From Betaproteobacteria bacterium (GTDB taxonomy: Bacteria; Pseudomonadota; Gammaproteobacteria; Burkholderiales; SG8-41), in NCBI GenBank assembly GCA_016868035.1, contig VGID01000006.1:38020-102019 (forward strand): a stretch of 64,000 nt of DNA, given 5' to 3'. The position numbers were made by a program, and so were the translations under genes. A model generated the notes under the pieces. That model saw only the letters and a list, made by a program, of their open reading frames with translations. It was not told the origin of the DNA and searched no databases. How positions within the stretch are numbered: the first letter of the stretch is position 1; each line of letters starts with the position of its first letter. Below, in pieces: positions 41,529-50,266 of this stretch.

Positions 41529-42512
41529 ATGAAACTCGCGACGATGGCCTCCGCCCTTGCGCTGGCGCTGGCCGGGGCAGCGGCGGCCGCGCCCCCCAAC
41601 TGGGACAAGGTGACGAGGAAGGTGATCACGGTGTTCCAGACCGGGACCGCCTCGATGGAATGGACGCTCCACCGTCCCGATCACGCCGGCGCGCGCGGGA
41701 TGCTCAAGGGCGAGAGCTGCGCGAGCTGCCACCACGACGAGGCGCCCGAGATCGGCAAGAAGATCGTGACGAAGCACGTGCTGGAGCCCGACGCGGACAC
41801 CGTCAGGGGCAAGGCGGGGAGCATCCCGGTGACGGTGCAGGCCGCCTACGACGCAACCAACCTCTATCTCCGCTTCCAGTGGAAGGCGACGGGCTCGACC
41901 GGCGGGCGCAAGATGGACGAGAAGAACGCGGTGAAGCTCGCGGTCATGCTCGGCGACGAAAAAGTCGAGTACGCGAACATCGGCGGCTGCTGGGCGAGCT
42001 GCCATCACGACCTGCGCAGCATGCCTGACGTCAATCCCAACGCCGCGAAGCATCCGCGCGCGAAGGAGCTCGACATCCGCGCCAACGGGCCGACCAAGTA
42101 TCTCAAGGAGAGCCGCACCGCGCTCGAGACGAAGGACAAGCCGCGTGGCGGCTGGGACAAGGTGAAGTCGGACTCCGAGATCGCGGCGGCGCTCAAGGAC
42201 GGCCGCTTCCTGGAGATGTGGCAGTACCGCAGCGGTGAGCCGCCGCGCGAGGGCTACGTGCTCGACGCGCGGCGCCTGAAGGACGCGGCGGGCCTCGCGA
42301 CCGGACGGGAGGAGGGCGGGCTCTGGACCGTGACCTTCACCCGCAGGCTCGCGGGCGGCAGCGGAATCCACGCCATTGCCGCGGGCAGGGCCTACAACCT
42401 GGGCTTTGCCATCCACGACAACCATTCGAACTACCGCTTCCACCACGTCTCGCTCGGCTACAGCCTCGGGCTCGACAATCCGAAGGCCGACATCAACGCG
42501 GTGAGGCAATGA
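41529..42512 (+). CDS. nirB: NirB-like cytochrome c-552 / ethylbenzene dehydrogenase-type heme protein
   Basis: Periplasmic cytochrome (327 aa) with signal peptide. It resembles the cytochrome c-552 of the Pseudomonas stutzeri nir cluster (NirB) and the EB_dh heme-binding domain: VTVQAAYDATNLYLRFQWK and the late GFAIHDNHSNYRFHHVSLG. Two heme-attachment sites appear, a normal CASCH (SCASCHHDE) and an atypical C-x3-C-H (GGCWASCHHD). I chose ATG 41529 because acaggag is 7 bases upstream and a proper signal peptide begins there. Its stop overlaps the cupredoxin start (ATGA). Role: electron carrier near NirS, inferred from context. Confidence 0.78.
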   Translation: MKLATMASALALALAGAAAAAPPNWDKVTRKVITVFQTGTASMEWTLHRPDHAGARGMLKGESCASCHHDEAPEIGKKIVTKHVLEPDADTVRGKAGSIPVTVQAAYDATNLYLRFQWKATGSTGGRKMDEKNAVKLAVMLGDEKVEYANIGGCWASCHHDLRSMPDVNPNAAKHPRAKELDIRANGPTKYLKESRTALETKDKPRGGWDKVKSDSEIAAALKDGRFLEMWQYRSGEPPREGYVLDARRLKDAAGLATGREEGGLWTVTFTRRLAGGSGIHAIAAGRAYNLGFAIHDNHSNYRFHHVSLGYSLGLDNPKADINAVRQ

Positions 42513-42862
42513 GCCGCGGGGCAGCCCGGATCGCGGTCTCAGGCGGTTGGCGCGGCGCGGCGGCAGCCCTGTTGCTCGCGGCTGCGCCCGGCCTTGCGCT
42601 CGCGCAGGCAACGGTCGAGGTGAAGATGGAGGACTACAAGTTCATCCCCGCCGAGGTGAAGATCAAGCGGGGAACCACCGTCAAGTGGACGAACACCGAG
42701 CGCCGCACCTCCCACTCGGTGGTGTTCATCGTGGAGAAGTTCGAGTCCGACCGGCTCTTCCCCGGGGAGTCCTACCAGAGGAAATTCGACAAGCCGGGGA
42801 CCTACGCCTACACCTGCGGTCCGCATCCCGAAATGAAGGCGGTGATCATCGTCACCGAATAG
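42509..42862 (+). CDS. Cupredoxin (plastocyanin/pseudoazurin-like)
   Basis: Small periplasmic blue-copper protein (117 aa). After the signal peptide it has a cupredoxin fold with type 1 copper ligands: His in RRTSHSVVF and Cys-His-Met in TCGPHPEM. The short spacing of the last three resembles amicyanin/plastocyanin types. It is co-translated with the nirB-like gene by a 4-base overlap and probably carries electrons to NirS or to the CuA-type NO reductase. Confidence 0.88.
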   Translation: MSRGAARIAVSGGWRGAAAALLLAAAPGLALAQATVEVKMEDYKFIPAEVKIKRGTTVKWTNTERRTSHSVVFIVEKFESDRLFPGESYQRKFDKPGTYAYTCGPHPEMKAVIIVTE

Positions 42863-42880
42863 GGTGTTGCCCGCCGGATT

Positions 42881-42898
42881 ACCCGCGGCGCGGCGGGT
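42881..42898 (+). terminator. Intrinsic terminator after cupredoxin gene
   Basis: Perfect 6-bp stem acccgc/gcgggt with a 6-base loop followed by ttcttg, starting 18 bases after the stop codon. The next transcription unit has its own FNR/DNR box. Confidence 0.65.
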
Positions 42899-42922
42899 TT
42901 CTTGCACCGCGCGGGATCTTTG

Positions 42923-42936
42923 TTGATCCAAATCAA
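42923..42936. promoter_or_regulatory. FNR/DNR box before nirC-nirN operon
   Basis: ttgatccaaatcaa is a perfect TTGAT-N4-ATCAA site, only 34 bases before the nirC ATG. Confidence 0.83.
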
Positions 42937-42970
42937 AGCCGGGGCGGCCCTCCTCCCGCATCTTGTCCAT

Positions 42971-43303
42971 ATGAAAGGCAGGGGTGCGTTGTGGGCGGGC
43001 CTCGCGCTCGCGTGCGCCGCGGGCGCGGCCGGAGCGGAGCCGGTGGCGCCGGCGCGCGAGGCCGAGCTGATCGGCATGGTGCGACAGGATTGCGGATCGT
43101 GCCACGGCCTCACGCTGAAAGGCGGGCTCGGTCCGCCGCTCGTCGCCCCGGCGCTCAAGGACAAGCGGATGGAATTGCTGAAGCACGTCATTCTCTGGGG
43201 CCGGCCCGGCACGCCGATGCCCCCGTGGCGCAGCTTTCTTACCGAAGCGGAGGCCGAATGGATCGCAGTCCGCCTGTTGAAGGGGTTTCCCGATGAACGC
43301 TAG
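42971..43303 (+). CDS. nirC: Cytochrome c55X (NirC)
   Basis: Periplasmic monoheme cytochrome (110 aa): signal peptide (MKGRGALWAGLALACAAGAAGA), heme motif CGSCH followed by GLTLKGGLGPPL, and axial methionine region GRPGTPMPPW, typical of NirC. It is implicated in electron transfer during heme d1 maturation. First gene of a tightly packed run to nirN; its stop lies inside the start of nirF. Confidence 0.9.
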   Translation: MKGRGALWAGLALACAAGAAGAEPVAPAREAELIGMVRQDCGSCHGLTLKGGLGPPLVAPALKDKRMELLKHVILWGRPGTPMPPWRSFLTEAEAEWIAVRLLKGFPDER

Positions 43304-44465
43304 GGTGATGCTGGCGGCCGCCGCTCTGCTCGCCGCAGGCTGCGCGCAGCTCGGGCTGCGCGGCACCGGGGATCTCGGCGTGATCGTCGAGCGCGGGGCG
43401 GGACGGCTCCAGGTGGTCGACACCACGCGGCAGGCGCGGACCGGCACGGTCGCCGGCCTCGGCGACCTGTCGCACGCTTCCGTCGTCTATTCGCGGGACG
43501 GGCGCTACGCGTACGTGTTCGGGCGCGACGGCGGGCTCACCAAGGTGGACCTGCTGCGCATGCGCATCGACCGGCGCATCGTGCAGTCCGGCAACAGCAT
43601 CGGAGGCGCGATCTCGCAGGACGGGCGGTTGATCGCCGCGGCCAACTACGAGCCGGGCGGAGTGAGGGTCTTCGATTCCGACACGCTCGAGCTGCTCGCC
43701 GACATCCCGGCGACCTGGGGCGACGGCAGCCAGCGCGCGAAGGTGGTGGGCCTCGAGGACGCCGCGGGCAGCCGCTTCGCCTTCAGCCTGTTCGAGGCCG
43801 GCGAGATCTGGGTCGCCGACCTCTCCGTGCCGCGCGCGCCGAAGATCCAAAAGTTCGCCAATGTCGGGCGCCAGCCCTACGACGCGCTCATCACCCCGGA
43901 CGGGCGCTATTACATCGCGGGGCTGTTCGGCGAGGACGGCCTGGCGATGCTCGACCTGTGGCATCCCGAGCGCGGGGTGCGGCGCGTGCTCGACGGCTAC
44001 GGCCGGGGCGAGCAGCCGCTGCCCGTCTACAAGATGCCGCACCTAGAGGGCTGGGCGATGGCGGGCAGCCTCGCTTTCCTGCCCGCGATCGGGCGCCACG
44101 AGGTGCTGGTCGTGGATACCGCGACCTGGCGCGAAGCCGGCCGCATCCCGGTGGCCGGCCAGCCGGTATTCGTCATGGCGCAGCCGGACGGGCGGCAGGT
44201 GTGGGTGAACTTCGCGTTTCCCGACGCCGAGAAGGTCCAGGTGATCGACGCGGAGCGGCGCAAGGTGGTGCAGACGCTCACGCCGGGACGCGCCGTGCTG
44301 CACATGGAATTCACGCCGCGCGGGGAGGCGGTGTGGATCTCGGCGCGCGACGACGACCGCGTGGTCGTCTACGACACCGCAAGCTTCGAGCGCAGGGCAG
44401 TGCTCGCCGCGGACAAGCCGAGCGGCATCTTCTTCAGTTCGCGCGCCCACCGGATCGGATTCTGA
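43293..44465 (+). CDS. nirF: Heme d1 biosynthesis protein NirF
   Basis: Beta-propeller protein (390 aa) required for heme d1 synthesis (dihydro-heme d1 stage in current models). The N-terminus is a lipoprotein signal with lipobox LAAGC, so the mature protein is probably lipid-anchored in the periplasm. The sequence follows NirF: LGVIVERGAGRLQVVD, SVVYSRDGRYAYVFGRDGG, GRQPYDALITPDGRYYIAGLFGEDGLAMLDLWHP and KMPHLEGW. It overlaps nirC by 11 bases. Confidence 0.93.
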   Translation: MNARVMLAAAALLAAGCAQLGLRGTGDLGVIVERGAGRLQVVDTTRQARTGTVAGLGDLSHASVVYSRDGRYAYVFGRDGGLTKVDLLRMRIDRRIVQSGNSIGGAISQDGRLIAAANYEPGGVRVFDSDTLELLADIPATWGDGSQRAKVVGLEDAAGSRFAFSLFEAGEIWVADLSVPRAPKIQKFANVGRQPYDALITPDGRYYIAGLFGEDGLAMLDLWHPERGVRRVLDGYGRGEQPLPVYKMPHLEGWAMAGSLAFLPAIGRHEVLVVDTATWREAGRIPVAGQPVFVMAQPDGRQVWVNFAFPDAEKVQVIDAERRKVVQTLTPGRAVLHMEFTPRGEAVWISARDDDRVVVYDTASFERRAVLAADKPSGIFFSSRAHRIGF

Positions 44466-44466
44466 C

Positions 44467-45474
44467 ATGGACGACTTCGAGTTCCGCCTGTTGAACGAGT
44501 TCCAGCACGCTTTCCCGCTGCACTCCCAGCCGTTCAGGACGATCGCGGGCCGGCTCGGCGTGGATGTCGCGGCCGTTCTCGGCGCATACGCACGGCTCGG
44601 GGCGCGCGGCGCTCTGAGCCGGATCGGCGCGGTGTTCGGGCCGAACCGCGTCGGGGCGAGCACGCTCGCCGCGATGCGCGTGCCCGAGGAGCGCCTGCAC
44701 GAGGTGGCACGCCGGGTGAGCGCGCGGCCCGAGGTCAACCACAACTACGAGCGCGAGCACGAGTGGAACCTCTGGTTCGTCGCGACGGCGCAGGATGCGG
44801 CCGCGCTCGCGGCCGCGCTCGGCGCGGTCGAGCGCGAGTGCGGGCTGCCGGTCATGGCGCTGCCGCTCATCGAGGACTACCACATCGACCTCGGCTTCGA
44901 CCTGCGCGACGGACGGGCGCGGGTGCGGGGCGCGCGCAACGGCGGCGGCGGGCCGCGCGTGCTCACCGGCGCGCAGCGCGCGCTGGTCGCCGCGCTGCAG
45001 CGCGGGCTCCCGCTCGTCGCCCGGCCGTACGCGGAGCTGGGAGCGCGAGCGGGCATGACCGAAGCCGAGGTCGTGGCGCTGATCGAGCGCTGGGCCGCCG
45101 ACGGCACGATCAAGCGCTTCGGCGTGGTGGTGCGCCACCACGAGCTCGGCTACGGGGCGAACGCGATGGTGGTGTGGGACGTCCCGGACGAGGAAGTGAC
45201 GGCCGTCGGCCACCGGGTCGCCGGCGCGGACGCGGTCACCCTGTGCTACCGGCGGCCGCGCCGGCTGCCGGAGTGGCGCTACAACCTCTTCTGCATGATC
45301 CACGGGCGCGACCGCGCGCAGGTCGCGGGAGAGATCGAGGCGCTGCGTGCGCGCTGCGGGCTCGAGCGCTACCCGTACGCGGTGCTCTTCAGCCGCCGCC
45401 GCTTCAAGCAGCGCGGCGCGCGCTACGTCACCGGAATGGCGGAATCATGGATCCCCTCGACCGCGCCATCGTGA
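44467..45474 (+). CDS. nirDL: Siroheme decarboxylase NirDL (fused NirD and NirL)
   Basis: Fused two-unit Lrp/AsnC-like protein (335 aa) that with NirG and NirH decarboxylates siroheme to didecarboxysiroheme in heme d1 synthesis. Each half has an HTH-like segment plus an effector-like domain: first half FRLLNEFQHAFPLHSQPF ... VNHNYEREHEWNLWFV; second half QRGLPLVARPYAELG ... VTLCYRRPRRLPEWRYNLFCMIHG. In Pseudomonas these are separate genes; fusion is known in Paracoccus and others. It starts one base after nirF. Confidence 0.92.
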   Translation: MDDFEFRLLNEFQHAFPLHSQPFRTIAGRLGVDVAAVLGAYARLGARGALSRIGAVFGPNRVGASTLAAMRVPEERLHEVARRVSARPEVNHNYEREHEWNLWFVATAQDAAALAAALGAVERECGLPVMALPLIEDYHIDLGFDLRDGRARVRGARNGGGGPRVLTGAQRALVAALQRGLPLVARPYAELGARAGMTEAEVVALIERWAADGTIKRFGVVVRHHELGYGANAMVVWDVPDEEVTAVGHRVAGADAVTLCYRRPRRLPEWRYNLFCMIHGRDRAQVAGEIEALRARCGLERYPYAVLFSRRRFKQRGARYVTGMAESWIPSTAPS

Positions 45475-45890
45475 ATCGCCTGCAGGCGGGCTTCCCGGTC
45501 GTCGAGCGGCCGTTCGCGGCGGCTGCGCGGGAACTCGGCACGAGCGAGGACGAATTGATCGCGCGCCTCGAAGAGCTCCTCGAGCGGGGCGTGCTCACGC
45601 GCTTCGGGCCGATGTACCAGATCGAGCGCATGGGCGGCGCGTTCAGCCTCGCGGCGATGCGCGTGCCGCGGGCCGATTTTGAGAGGGTGGCGGGCATCGT
45701 CAATGCCATGCCGGAGATCGCCCACAACTACGAGCGCGAGCATGACTTCAACATGTGGTTCGTGCTGGCGACCGAGACCCGGGAAGGCATCGGAGCCGCC
45801 ATCGGAAGGATCGAGGCCGCGACCGGCTACATCGTGTTCAATTTTCCCAAGCTGAAGGAGTATTTCGTCGAGCTCAAGCTCGCGGTATGA
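45447..45890 (+). CDS. nirG: Siroheme decarboxylase subunit NirG
   Basis: Single-unit Lrp/AsnC-like subunit (147 aa) of the heme d1 siroheme decarboxylase. It has FPVVERPFAAAARELGTSEDELIARLEELLERGVLTRFG and the characteristic HNYEREHDFNMWFVLA. The ATG at 45447 lies within the end of nirDL (28-base overlap), and its stop overlaps nirH, indicating translational coupling. Confidence 0.9.
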   Translation: MDPLDRAIVNRLQAGFPVVERPFAAAARELGTSEDELIARLEELLERGVLTRFGPMYQIERMGGAFSLAAMRVPRADFERVAGIVNAMPEIAHNYEREHDFNMWFVLATETREGIGAAIGRIEAATGYIVFNFPKLKEYFVELKLAV

Positions 45891-46393
45891 GCGCCATGAA
45901 CGACATGATCCAGGCAGGGATCGACGCAACCGACCGGCGCATCGTGCTCGCTACCCAGGGCGGGCTGCCGCTCGAGCGCGAGCCCTACGCGGCGGTGGCG
46001 CGCGCGGCGGGCGTGCCGGCCGGCGAAGTGATGCGGCGGCTGCGGCGTATGCTCGACTGCGGGATCATCCGGCGCATCGGCGCGGTGCCGAACCACTACG
46101 CGCTGGGATTCAAGGCGAACGGCATGTCGGTGTGGGACGTGGACGACGCGCGCGTGGACGCCCTCGGGCCGCGCGTGGGCGCGCTCGAGTTCGTGAGCCA
46201 CTGCTACCAGCGGCCGCGGGTGCCGCCGCACTGGCCGTTCAACCTGTTCGCGATGGTGCATGAGCGGGACCGCGGCGAAGTCGGCGAGAAGCTCGCCGTG
46301 ATCGCGGCACTCCTCGGGGACGCATGCCGCGGGCACGAGGTGCTCTACAGCACGCGCATCCTGAAGAAGACGGGCCTCCGGCTCGCCGGGTGA
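45887..46393 (+). CDS. nirH: Siroheme decarboxylase subunit NirH
   Basis: Third Lrp/AsnC-like protein of the set (168 aa): QGGLPLEREPYAAVARAAGVPAGEVMRRLRRML, then VPNHYALGFKANGMSVWDV and SHCYQRPRVPPHWPFNLFAMVHERDR, the NirH/NirL pattern. It couples to nirG through ATGA. A second in-frame ATG at 45896 is possible. The stop is followed directly by a heptad array extending to nirJ. Confidence 0.9.
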   Translation: MSAMNDMIQAGIDATDRRIVLATQGGLPLEREPYAAVARAAGVPAGEVMRRLRRMLDCGIIRRIGAVPNHYALGFKANGMSVWDVDDARVDALGPRVGALEFVSHCYQRPRVPPHWPFNLFAMVHERDRGEVGEKLAVIAALLGDACRGHEVLYSTRILKKTGLRLAG

Positions 46394-46396
46394 TGC

Positions 46397-46473
46397 GCGA
46401 CGGGTAATGGGTAATGAGTGATGGGTGACGCGCAACGAGCAACGAGTAACGAGTAACGAGTAATGAGCGACGT
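46397..46473. repeat. Eleven-unit degenerate heptad array between nirH and nirJ
   Basis: The spacer reads as eleven successive 7-mers of related sequence (gcgacgg, gtaatgg, gtaatga, gtgatgg, gtgacgc, gcaacga twice, gtaacga twice, gtaatga, gcgacgt). It ends 3 bases before the nirJ ATG and leaves no clear Shine-Dalgarno for nirJ. Confidence 0.88.
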
Positions 46474-46476
46474 GCC

Positions 46477-47673
46477 ATGTTCCGATTGACGCAATTCATG
46501 CAGGAGGTCCGGAATCCGACGCCGCCCGGTCCGCGGATCAATCCGCGAGGACCGGTGGTGATCTGGAACCTCATCCGGCGCTGCAACCTCACCTGCAAGC
46601 ACTGCTACTCGATCTCGGCGGACCGCGACTTCCCCGGGGAGCTTTCCACGCAGGAAGTGTACGCGGTGATGGACGATCTCGCGCGCTTCGGCGTGCGGGT
46701 GCTGATCCTCTCGGGCGGCGAGCCGCTGCTGCGCGCCGACGTCTTCGACATCGCCCGGCGCGCCAAGGCGATGGGGTTCTACGTCGGGCTCTCGTCCAAC
46801 GGTACGCTGATCGACGGGGACAGCATCGGGAGAATCGCCGGGGTCGGGTTCGATTACGTGGGCGTGAGCCTCGACGGCATGCGGGAGACGCACGACCGCT
46901 TCCGGCGCAAGCAGGGCGCGTTCGACGCCTCGCTCGCGGGCATCCGGCTCTGCCGCGACGCGGGGATCAAGATCGGCATCCGCTTCACCGTCACGCAGGA
47001 CAACGCGCACGACCTGCCGGCGCTGCTCGCGCTCGCGGACGCGGAGCGCATCGACAAGTTCTACCTCTCGCACCTGAACTACGCCGGGCGCGGCAACGTC
47101 AACCGCAAGGACGACGCGATGCTCGCGACCTCGCGCCGCGTGATGGACGCGCTGTTCGAGGCCTGCTGGCGGCACCTCGAGGCGGGCACGCCGAAGGAGT
47201 TCGTCACCGGCAACAACGACGCCGACGGGGTGTATTTCCTGCACTGGGTGCGCCGGCGTTTTCCGGAGAGCGCGGCGCACGTCCGCGCGAAGCTCGCGCA
47301 GTGGGGCGGCAACGCCTCGGGGGTCAACGTCGCCAACATCGACAATCTGGGCAACGTGCATCCCGATACGATGTGGTGGCACTACACGCTCGGCAACGTG
47401 CGCGAGCGGCCGTTCTCCGAGATCTGGATGGACACCTCCGATCCCCTCATGGCGGGTCTCAAGGCGAGGCCGCGGCGGGTGAAGGGCCGCTGCGGTGCGT
47501 GCGCGTACTTCGACATCTGCGGCGGCAACACGCGGGTGCGCGCCCAGCAGCTCACGGGCGACCCGTGGCAGGAAGATCCGGCGTGCTACCTCTCCGACGA
47601 GGAGATCGGGCTCGCCGGCCCGCGCGCGCGCCTCGAGGTGACGCCGTACTCGCGCCGCGAGACGGTCAAATGA
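46477..47673 (+). CDS. nirJ: Heme d1 biosynthesis radical SAM protein NirJ
   Basis: Radical SAM enzyme (398 aa) that installs the oxo groups of heme d1 by removing propionates from didecarboxysiroheme. The SAM-cluster motif CNLTCKHCYS is at about residue 36, followed by LILSGGEPLLR and LSSNGTLID. A C-terminal SPASM/twitch-type cysteine set includes CGACAYFDICGG and a later CYLSDEE. The length matches NirJ. The stop overlaps the nirN ATG. Confidence 0.94.
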   Translation: MFRLTQFMQEVRNPTPPGPRINPRGPVVIWNLIRRCNLTCKHCYSISADRDFPGELSTQEVYAVMDDLARFGVRVLILSGGEPLLRADVFDIARRAKAMGFYVGLSSNGTLIDGDSIGRIAGVGFDYVGVSLDGMRETHDRFRRKQGAFDASLAGIRLCRDAGIKIGIRFTVTQDNAHDLPALLALADAERIDKFYLSHLNYAGRGNVNRKDDAMLATSRRVMDALFEACWRHLEAGTPKEFVTGNNDADGVYFLHWVRRRFPESAAHVRAKLAQWGGNASGVNVANIDNLGNVHPDTMWWHYTLGNVRERPFSEIWMDTSDPLMAGLKARPRRVKGRCGACAYFDICGGNTRVRAQQLTGDPWQEDPACYLSDEEIGLAGPRARLEVTPYSRRETVK

Positions 47674-49226
47674 GGCGCAGTACATTCGGTCTGGCGGCGC
47701 TGCTCGTGTTCGCCTTCAGCCCCGCGCCGCCCGTTGCCGGGGCGCAGCCCGAGGCGCTCTATCGCGAGCACTGCGCGGCCTGCCACGGCGCGGACCGCCT
47801 GGGCGGGATCGGCCCCGCGCTGCTGCCCCAGAACCTCGAGCGGCTGCGCCGGCCGGACGCGCTCGGCGCGATCCGCGACGGGCGGCTCGCAACCCAGATG
47901 CCGGGATTCTCGGACAGGCTGTCGGCCGCGGAGCTCGAGGCGCTCACCGCGTACATCTACTCGCCGCTGCCGAGGCTGCCGGCGTGGGACTTGGCCGAGA
48001 TCCGCGCCTCGCGCGTCGTGCACGCGGACGCGGCGAAGCTGCCGGCGAGGCCCGCGTTCAAGGCCGATCCGCTCAACATCTTCGTCGTGGTCGAGACCGG
48101 CGACCACCACGTCACGATCCTCGACGGCGAGCGCTTCGAGCGGCTCGCGCGCTTTCCCTCGCGCTTCGCGCTGCACGGCGGCCCGAAGTTCTCGCCCGAC
48201 GGGCGCTTCGTCTATTTCGCTTCGCGCGACGGCTGGGTGAGCAAGTACGACATCTGGAACCTGCAGATGGTGGCGGAGGTGCGCGCCGGCATCAACACGC
48301 GCAACCTCGCGGTCTCGGGCGACGGGCGCTTCGTGATGGTCGGCAACTACCTCCCGCACACGCTGGTCGCGCTCGATGCCTGCGACCTCTCGCCGATCCG
48401 CGTGATCGAGGTAAAGGACGACTCGGGCAGGAGCTCGCGTGTGTCGGCCGTCTATGATGCGCGCGGCCGCAAGTCGTTCATCGCCGCGTTGAAGGACATC
48501 CGGGAAGTGTGGGAGCTCACCTACGACGAGAAGGCGGAGCCGGTCTACCAGGGCTTCGTGCACGATTTCCGCATGAAGGAGGGCATCCCGGTGCCCGGCC
48601 CGTTCCCGCCGCGGCGCATCCGGCTCGATGACTTCCTCGACGATTTCTTCTTCGTGCCGGGGCACGCGGAGCTGGTCGGCGCCGCGCGCGACGGCGCGAA
48701 GGGCCAGGTCGTCAACCTCGACGTGCGCCGCCGGATCGCGACCGTGGACCTGCCGGGGCTGCCGCACCTGGGATCGGGAATCAGCTGGACCTACCAGGGG
48801 CGCACCGTGCTCGCCACCCCCAACCTCAAGGAAGGCGTGGTGAGCGTGATCGACATGAACGGCTGGAAGATCATCCGCCAGATCCCGACGCTCGGCCCCG
48901 GCTTCTTCCTGCGCAGCCACGAGGCGACGCGCTATGCGTGGGTGGACGCCTTCAACAGCAAGCACCGCGACACGATGCAGTTGATCGACAAGGAGACGCT
49001 GGAGGTCGCGCACGAGCTGCGCCCGGCGCCCGGCAAGACCGCGGCCCACGTCGAGTTCTCGCGCGACGGCCGCTACGCCCTGGTGAGCGTCTGGCACATG
49101 GACGGGGCGCTCGTGATCTACGACACGCGCACGCTCCAGGAAGTGAAGCGCATCCCGATGAAGCGGCCCTCGGGCAAGTACAACGTGCACAACAAGATCA
49201 CGCTCTCGGAGGGCACGAGCCGCTGA
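47670..49226 (+). CDS. nirN: Cytochrome NirN (dihydro-heme d1 dehydrogenase)
   Basis: NirS-like periplasmic protein (518 aa) with signal peptide, c-type heme motif CAACH (YREHCAACHGADRLGG) and an eight-bladed propeller. NirN catalyses the last desaturation making heme d1 and hands it to NirS. It differs from NirS in lacking HDGG and PHPGRG; the equivalent regions read FVHDFRMKEG and GLPHLGSGISW. Last gene of the nirC-nirN operon. The intergenic element behind it is repeat copy 2. Confidence 0.92.
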   Translation: MRRSTFGLAALLVFAFSPAPPVAGAQPEALYREHCAACHGADRLGGIGPALLPQNLERLRRPDALGAIRDGRLATQMPGFSDRLSAAELEALTAYIYSPLPRLPAWDLAEIRASRVVHADAAKLPARPAFKADPLNIFVVVETGDHHVTILDGERFERLARFPSRFALHGGPKFSPDGRFVYFASRDGWVSKYDIWNLQMVAEVRAGINTRNLAVSGDGRFVMVGNYLPHTLVALDACDLSPIRVIEVKDDSGRSSRVSAVYDARGRKSFIAALKDIREVWELTYDEKAEPVYQGFVHDFRMKEGIPVPGPFPPRRIRLDDFLDDFFFVPGHAELVGAARDGAKGQVVNLDVRRRIATVDLPGLPHLGSGISWTYQGRTVLATPNLKEGVVSVIDMNGWKIIRQIPTLGPGFFLRSHEATRYAWVDAFNSKHRDTMQLIDKETLEVAHELRPAPGKTAAHVEFSRDGRYALVSVWHMDGALVIYDTRTLQEVKRIPMKRPSGKYNVHNKITLSEGTSR

Positions 49227-49232
49227 AAACCC

Positions 49233-49345
49233 GGTGAGCAGTAAGCGGTGAGCAGTGAGCAGCGACTCGGGAACTTCTGGAAAACACCAAGTCCGATTTT
49301 CCCGCTTACCGCTTACCGCTTACCGCTTACCGCTTACCGCTTACC
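49233..49345. repeat. Composite repeat element, copy 2
   Basis: Left heptads (ggtgagc, agtaagc, ggtgagc, agtgagc, agcgact; 49233-49267) are followed by a 30-bp core (49268-49297, one mismatch to 35096-35125) and six perfect copies of gcttacc (49304-49345). It has the same orientation as the copy at 35036-35217 and lies between the convergent nirN and dnr genes. Confidence 0.93.
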
Positions 49346-49353
49346 GCTCCCGA

Positions 49354-50046
49354 TCATCCCTCGTAGGTCCGCAGGCGCTCGACGTCGAGGATGCGGATGC
49401 TGCGCCCCTCTACCTTGACGAGACCCGCCTCCGTGAGGTCGTGCAGGATGCGGGAGAAGTGCTCCGGCGTGAGATTCAGGCGCGAGGCGAGTATGGTCTT
49501 GCTCACCGGGAGCGAGATGCTGATCGCACCCTCACCCGCGCCCGATGAGGGTTCCGCCCGCAGCAGGTAGCCGATCACGCGCTGCGTGCCCGAGTGCAGC
49601 GTGTAGGCCTCGAGGTCGGTGACGAGGCCGTGGAGCCGTCGGCTCAGGCCGCCGATCATCCTGCGCGCGAACATCGAGTCGCGCTCGATCTCGTCGAACA
49701 CGACGCTCCTCGCAAGGTGCAGCAGCAGGGAGTCGACGAGGGCCTGCGCGTACACCGGGTAGGGCTTTCCCGTGAACATCACCGCCTCGCCGAAACTCTG
49801 CCCGGGACCCATCAGTTCCACGACTTTCTCGGCGCCGCTCTCCGCGGTGAACGCGAGCTTGATCTGCCCGTAGACCACCGCGTAGAAACCCTGGCTGGGA
49901 TCGCCCTTGCGGAACAGCGTCTCGCCGCGCGCAACCTGCATCGTGCGCGTGCCGGCCGCGATCCGCTCGAGCTCGGCATCTTCCATTTCCTTGAACAGAG
50001 GAAGATTCGCGAGAAACGCGCGGACCTTGATCGGCGTGAAAGGCAA
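49354..50046 (-). CDS. dnr: Crp/Fnr family regulator, DNR-like
   Basis: Transcription factor of 230 aa with an N-terminal cyclic-nucleotide-binding-like sensor domain (about 10-125) and a C-terminal winged helix. The N-terminal region lacks the cysteine cluster of FNR, so it is a DNR/NNR-type protein, a group that responds to NO via heme. The recognition helix reads TPEHFSRIL with E195, S198 and R199, the E..SR signature that contacts TTGAT half-sites. It is the obvious candidate for binding the boxes across this window. No box is evident before its own start. Confidence 0.9.
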   Translation of the reverse strand: MPFTPIKVRAFLANLPLFKEMEDAELERIAAGTRTMQVARGETLFRKGDPSQGFYAVVYGQIKLAFTAESGAEKVVELMGPGQSFGEAVMFTGKPYPVYAQALVDSLLLHLARSVVFDEIERDSMFARRMIGGLSRRLHGLVTDLEAYTLHSGTQRVIGYLLRAEPSSGAGEGAISISLPVSKTILASRLNLTPEHFSRILHDLTEAGLVKVEGRSIRILDVERLRTYEG

Positions 50047-50266
50047 GACACTCCCTTATTCCTGTCGGCCCTGCTGCCGGCTGCGGGCAGGATGTCCGGG
50101 GTTGCGCCGGCGCTTGCGGAACGGGTACAGTCGGGCCCCGTGCGCTCGCTTCCGGAATGCGTGAAAGCCCGAAGGCGGGAAGCACGGGTCGCTCCCGCAT
50201 GGCCACTGGCCGCGATTTTACATGAGGAATGCGGCGCCGGCTCCGTCGGACCCGGCCCGGGACAGC

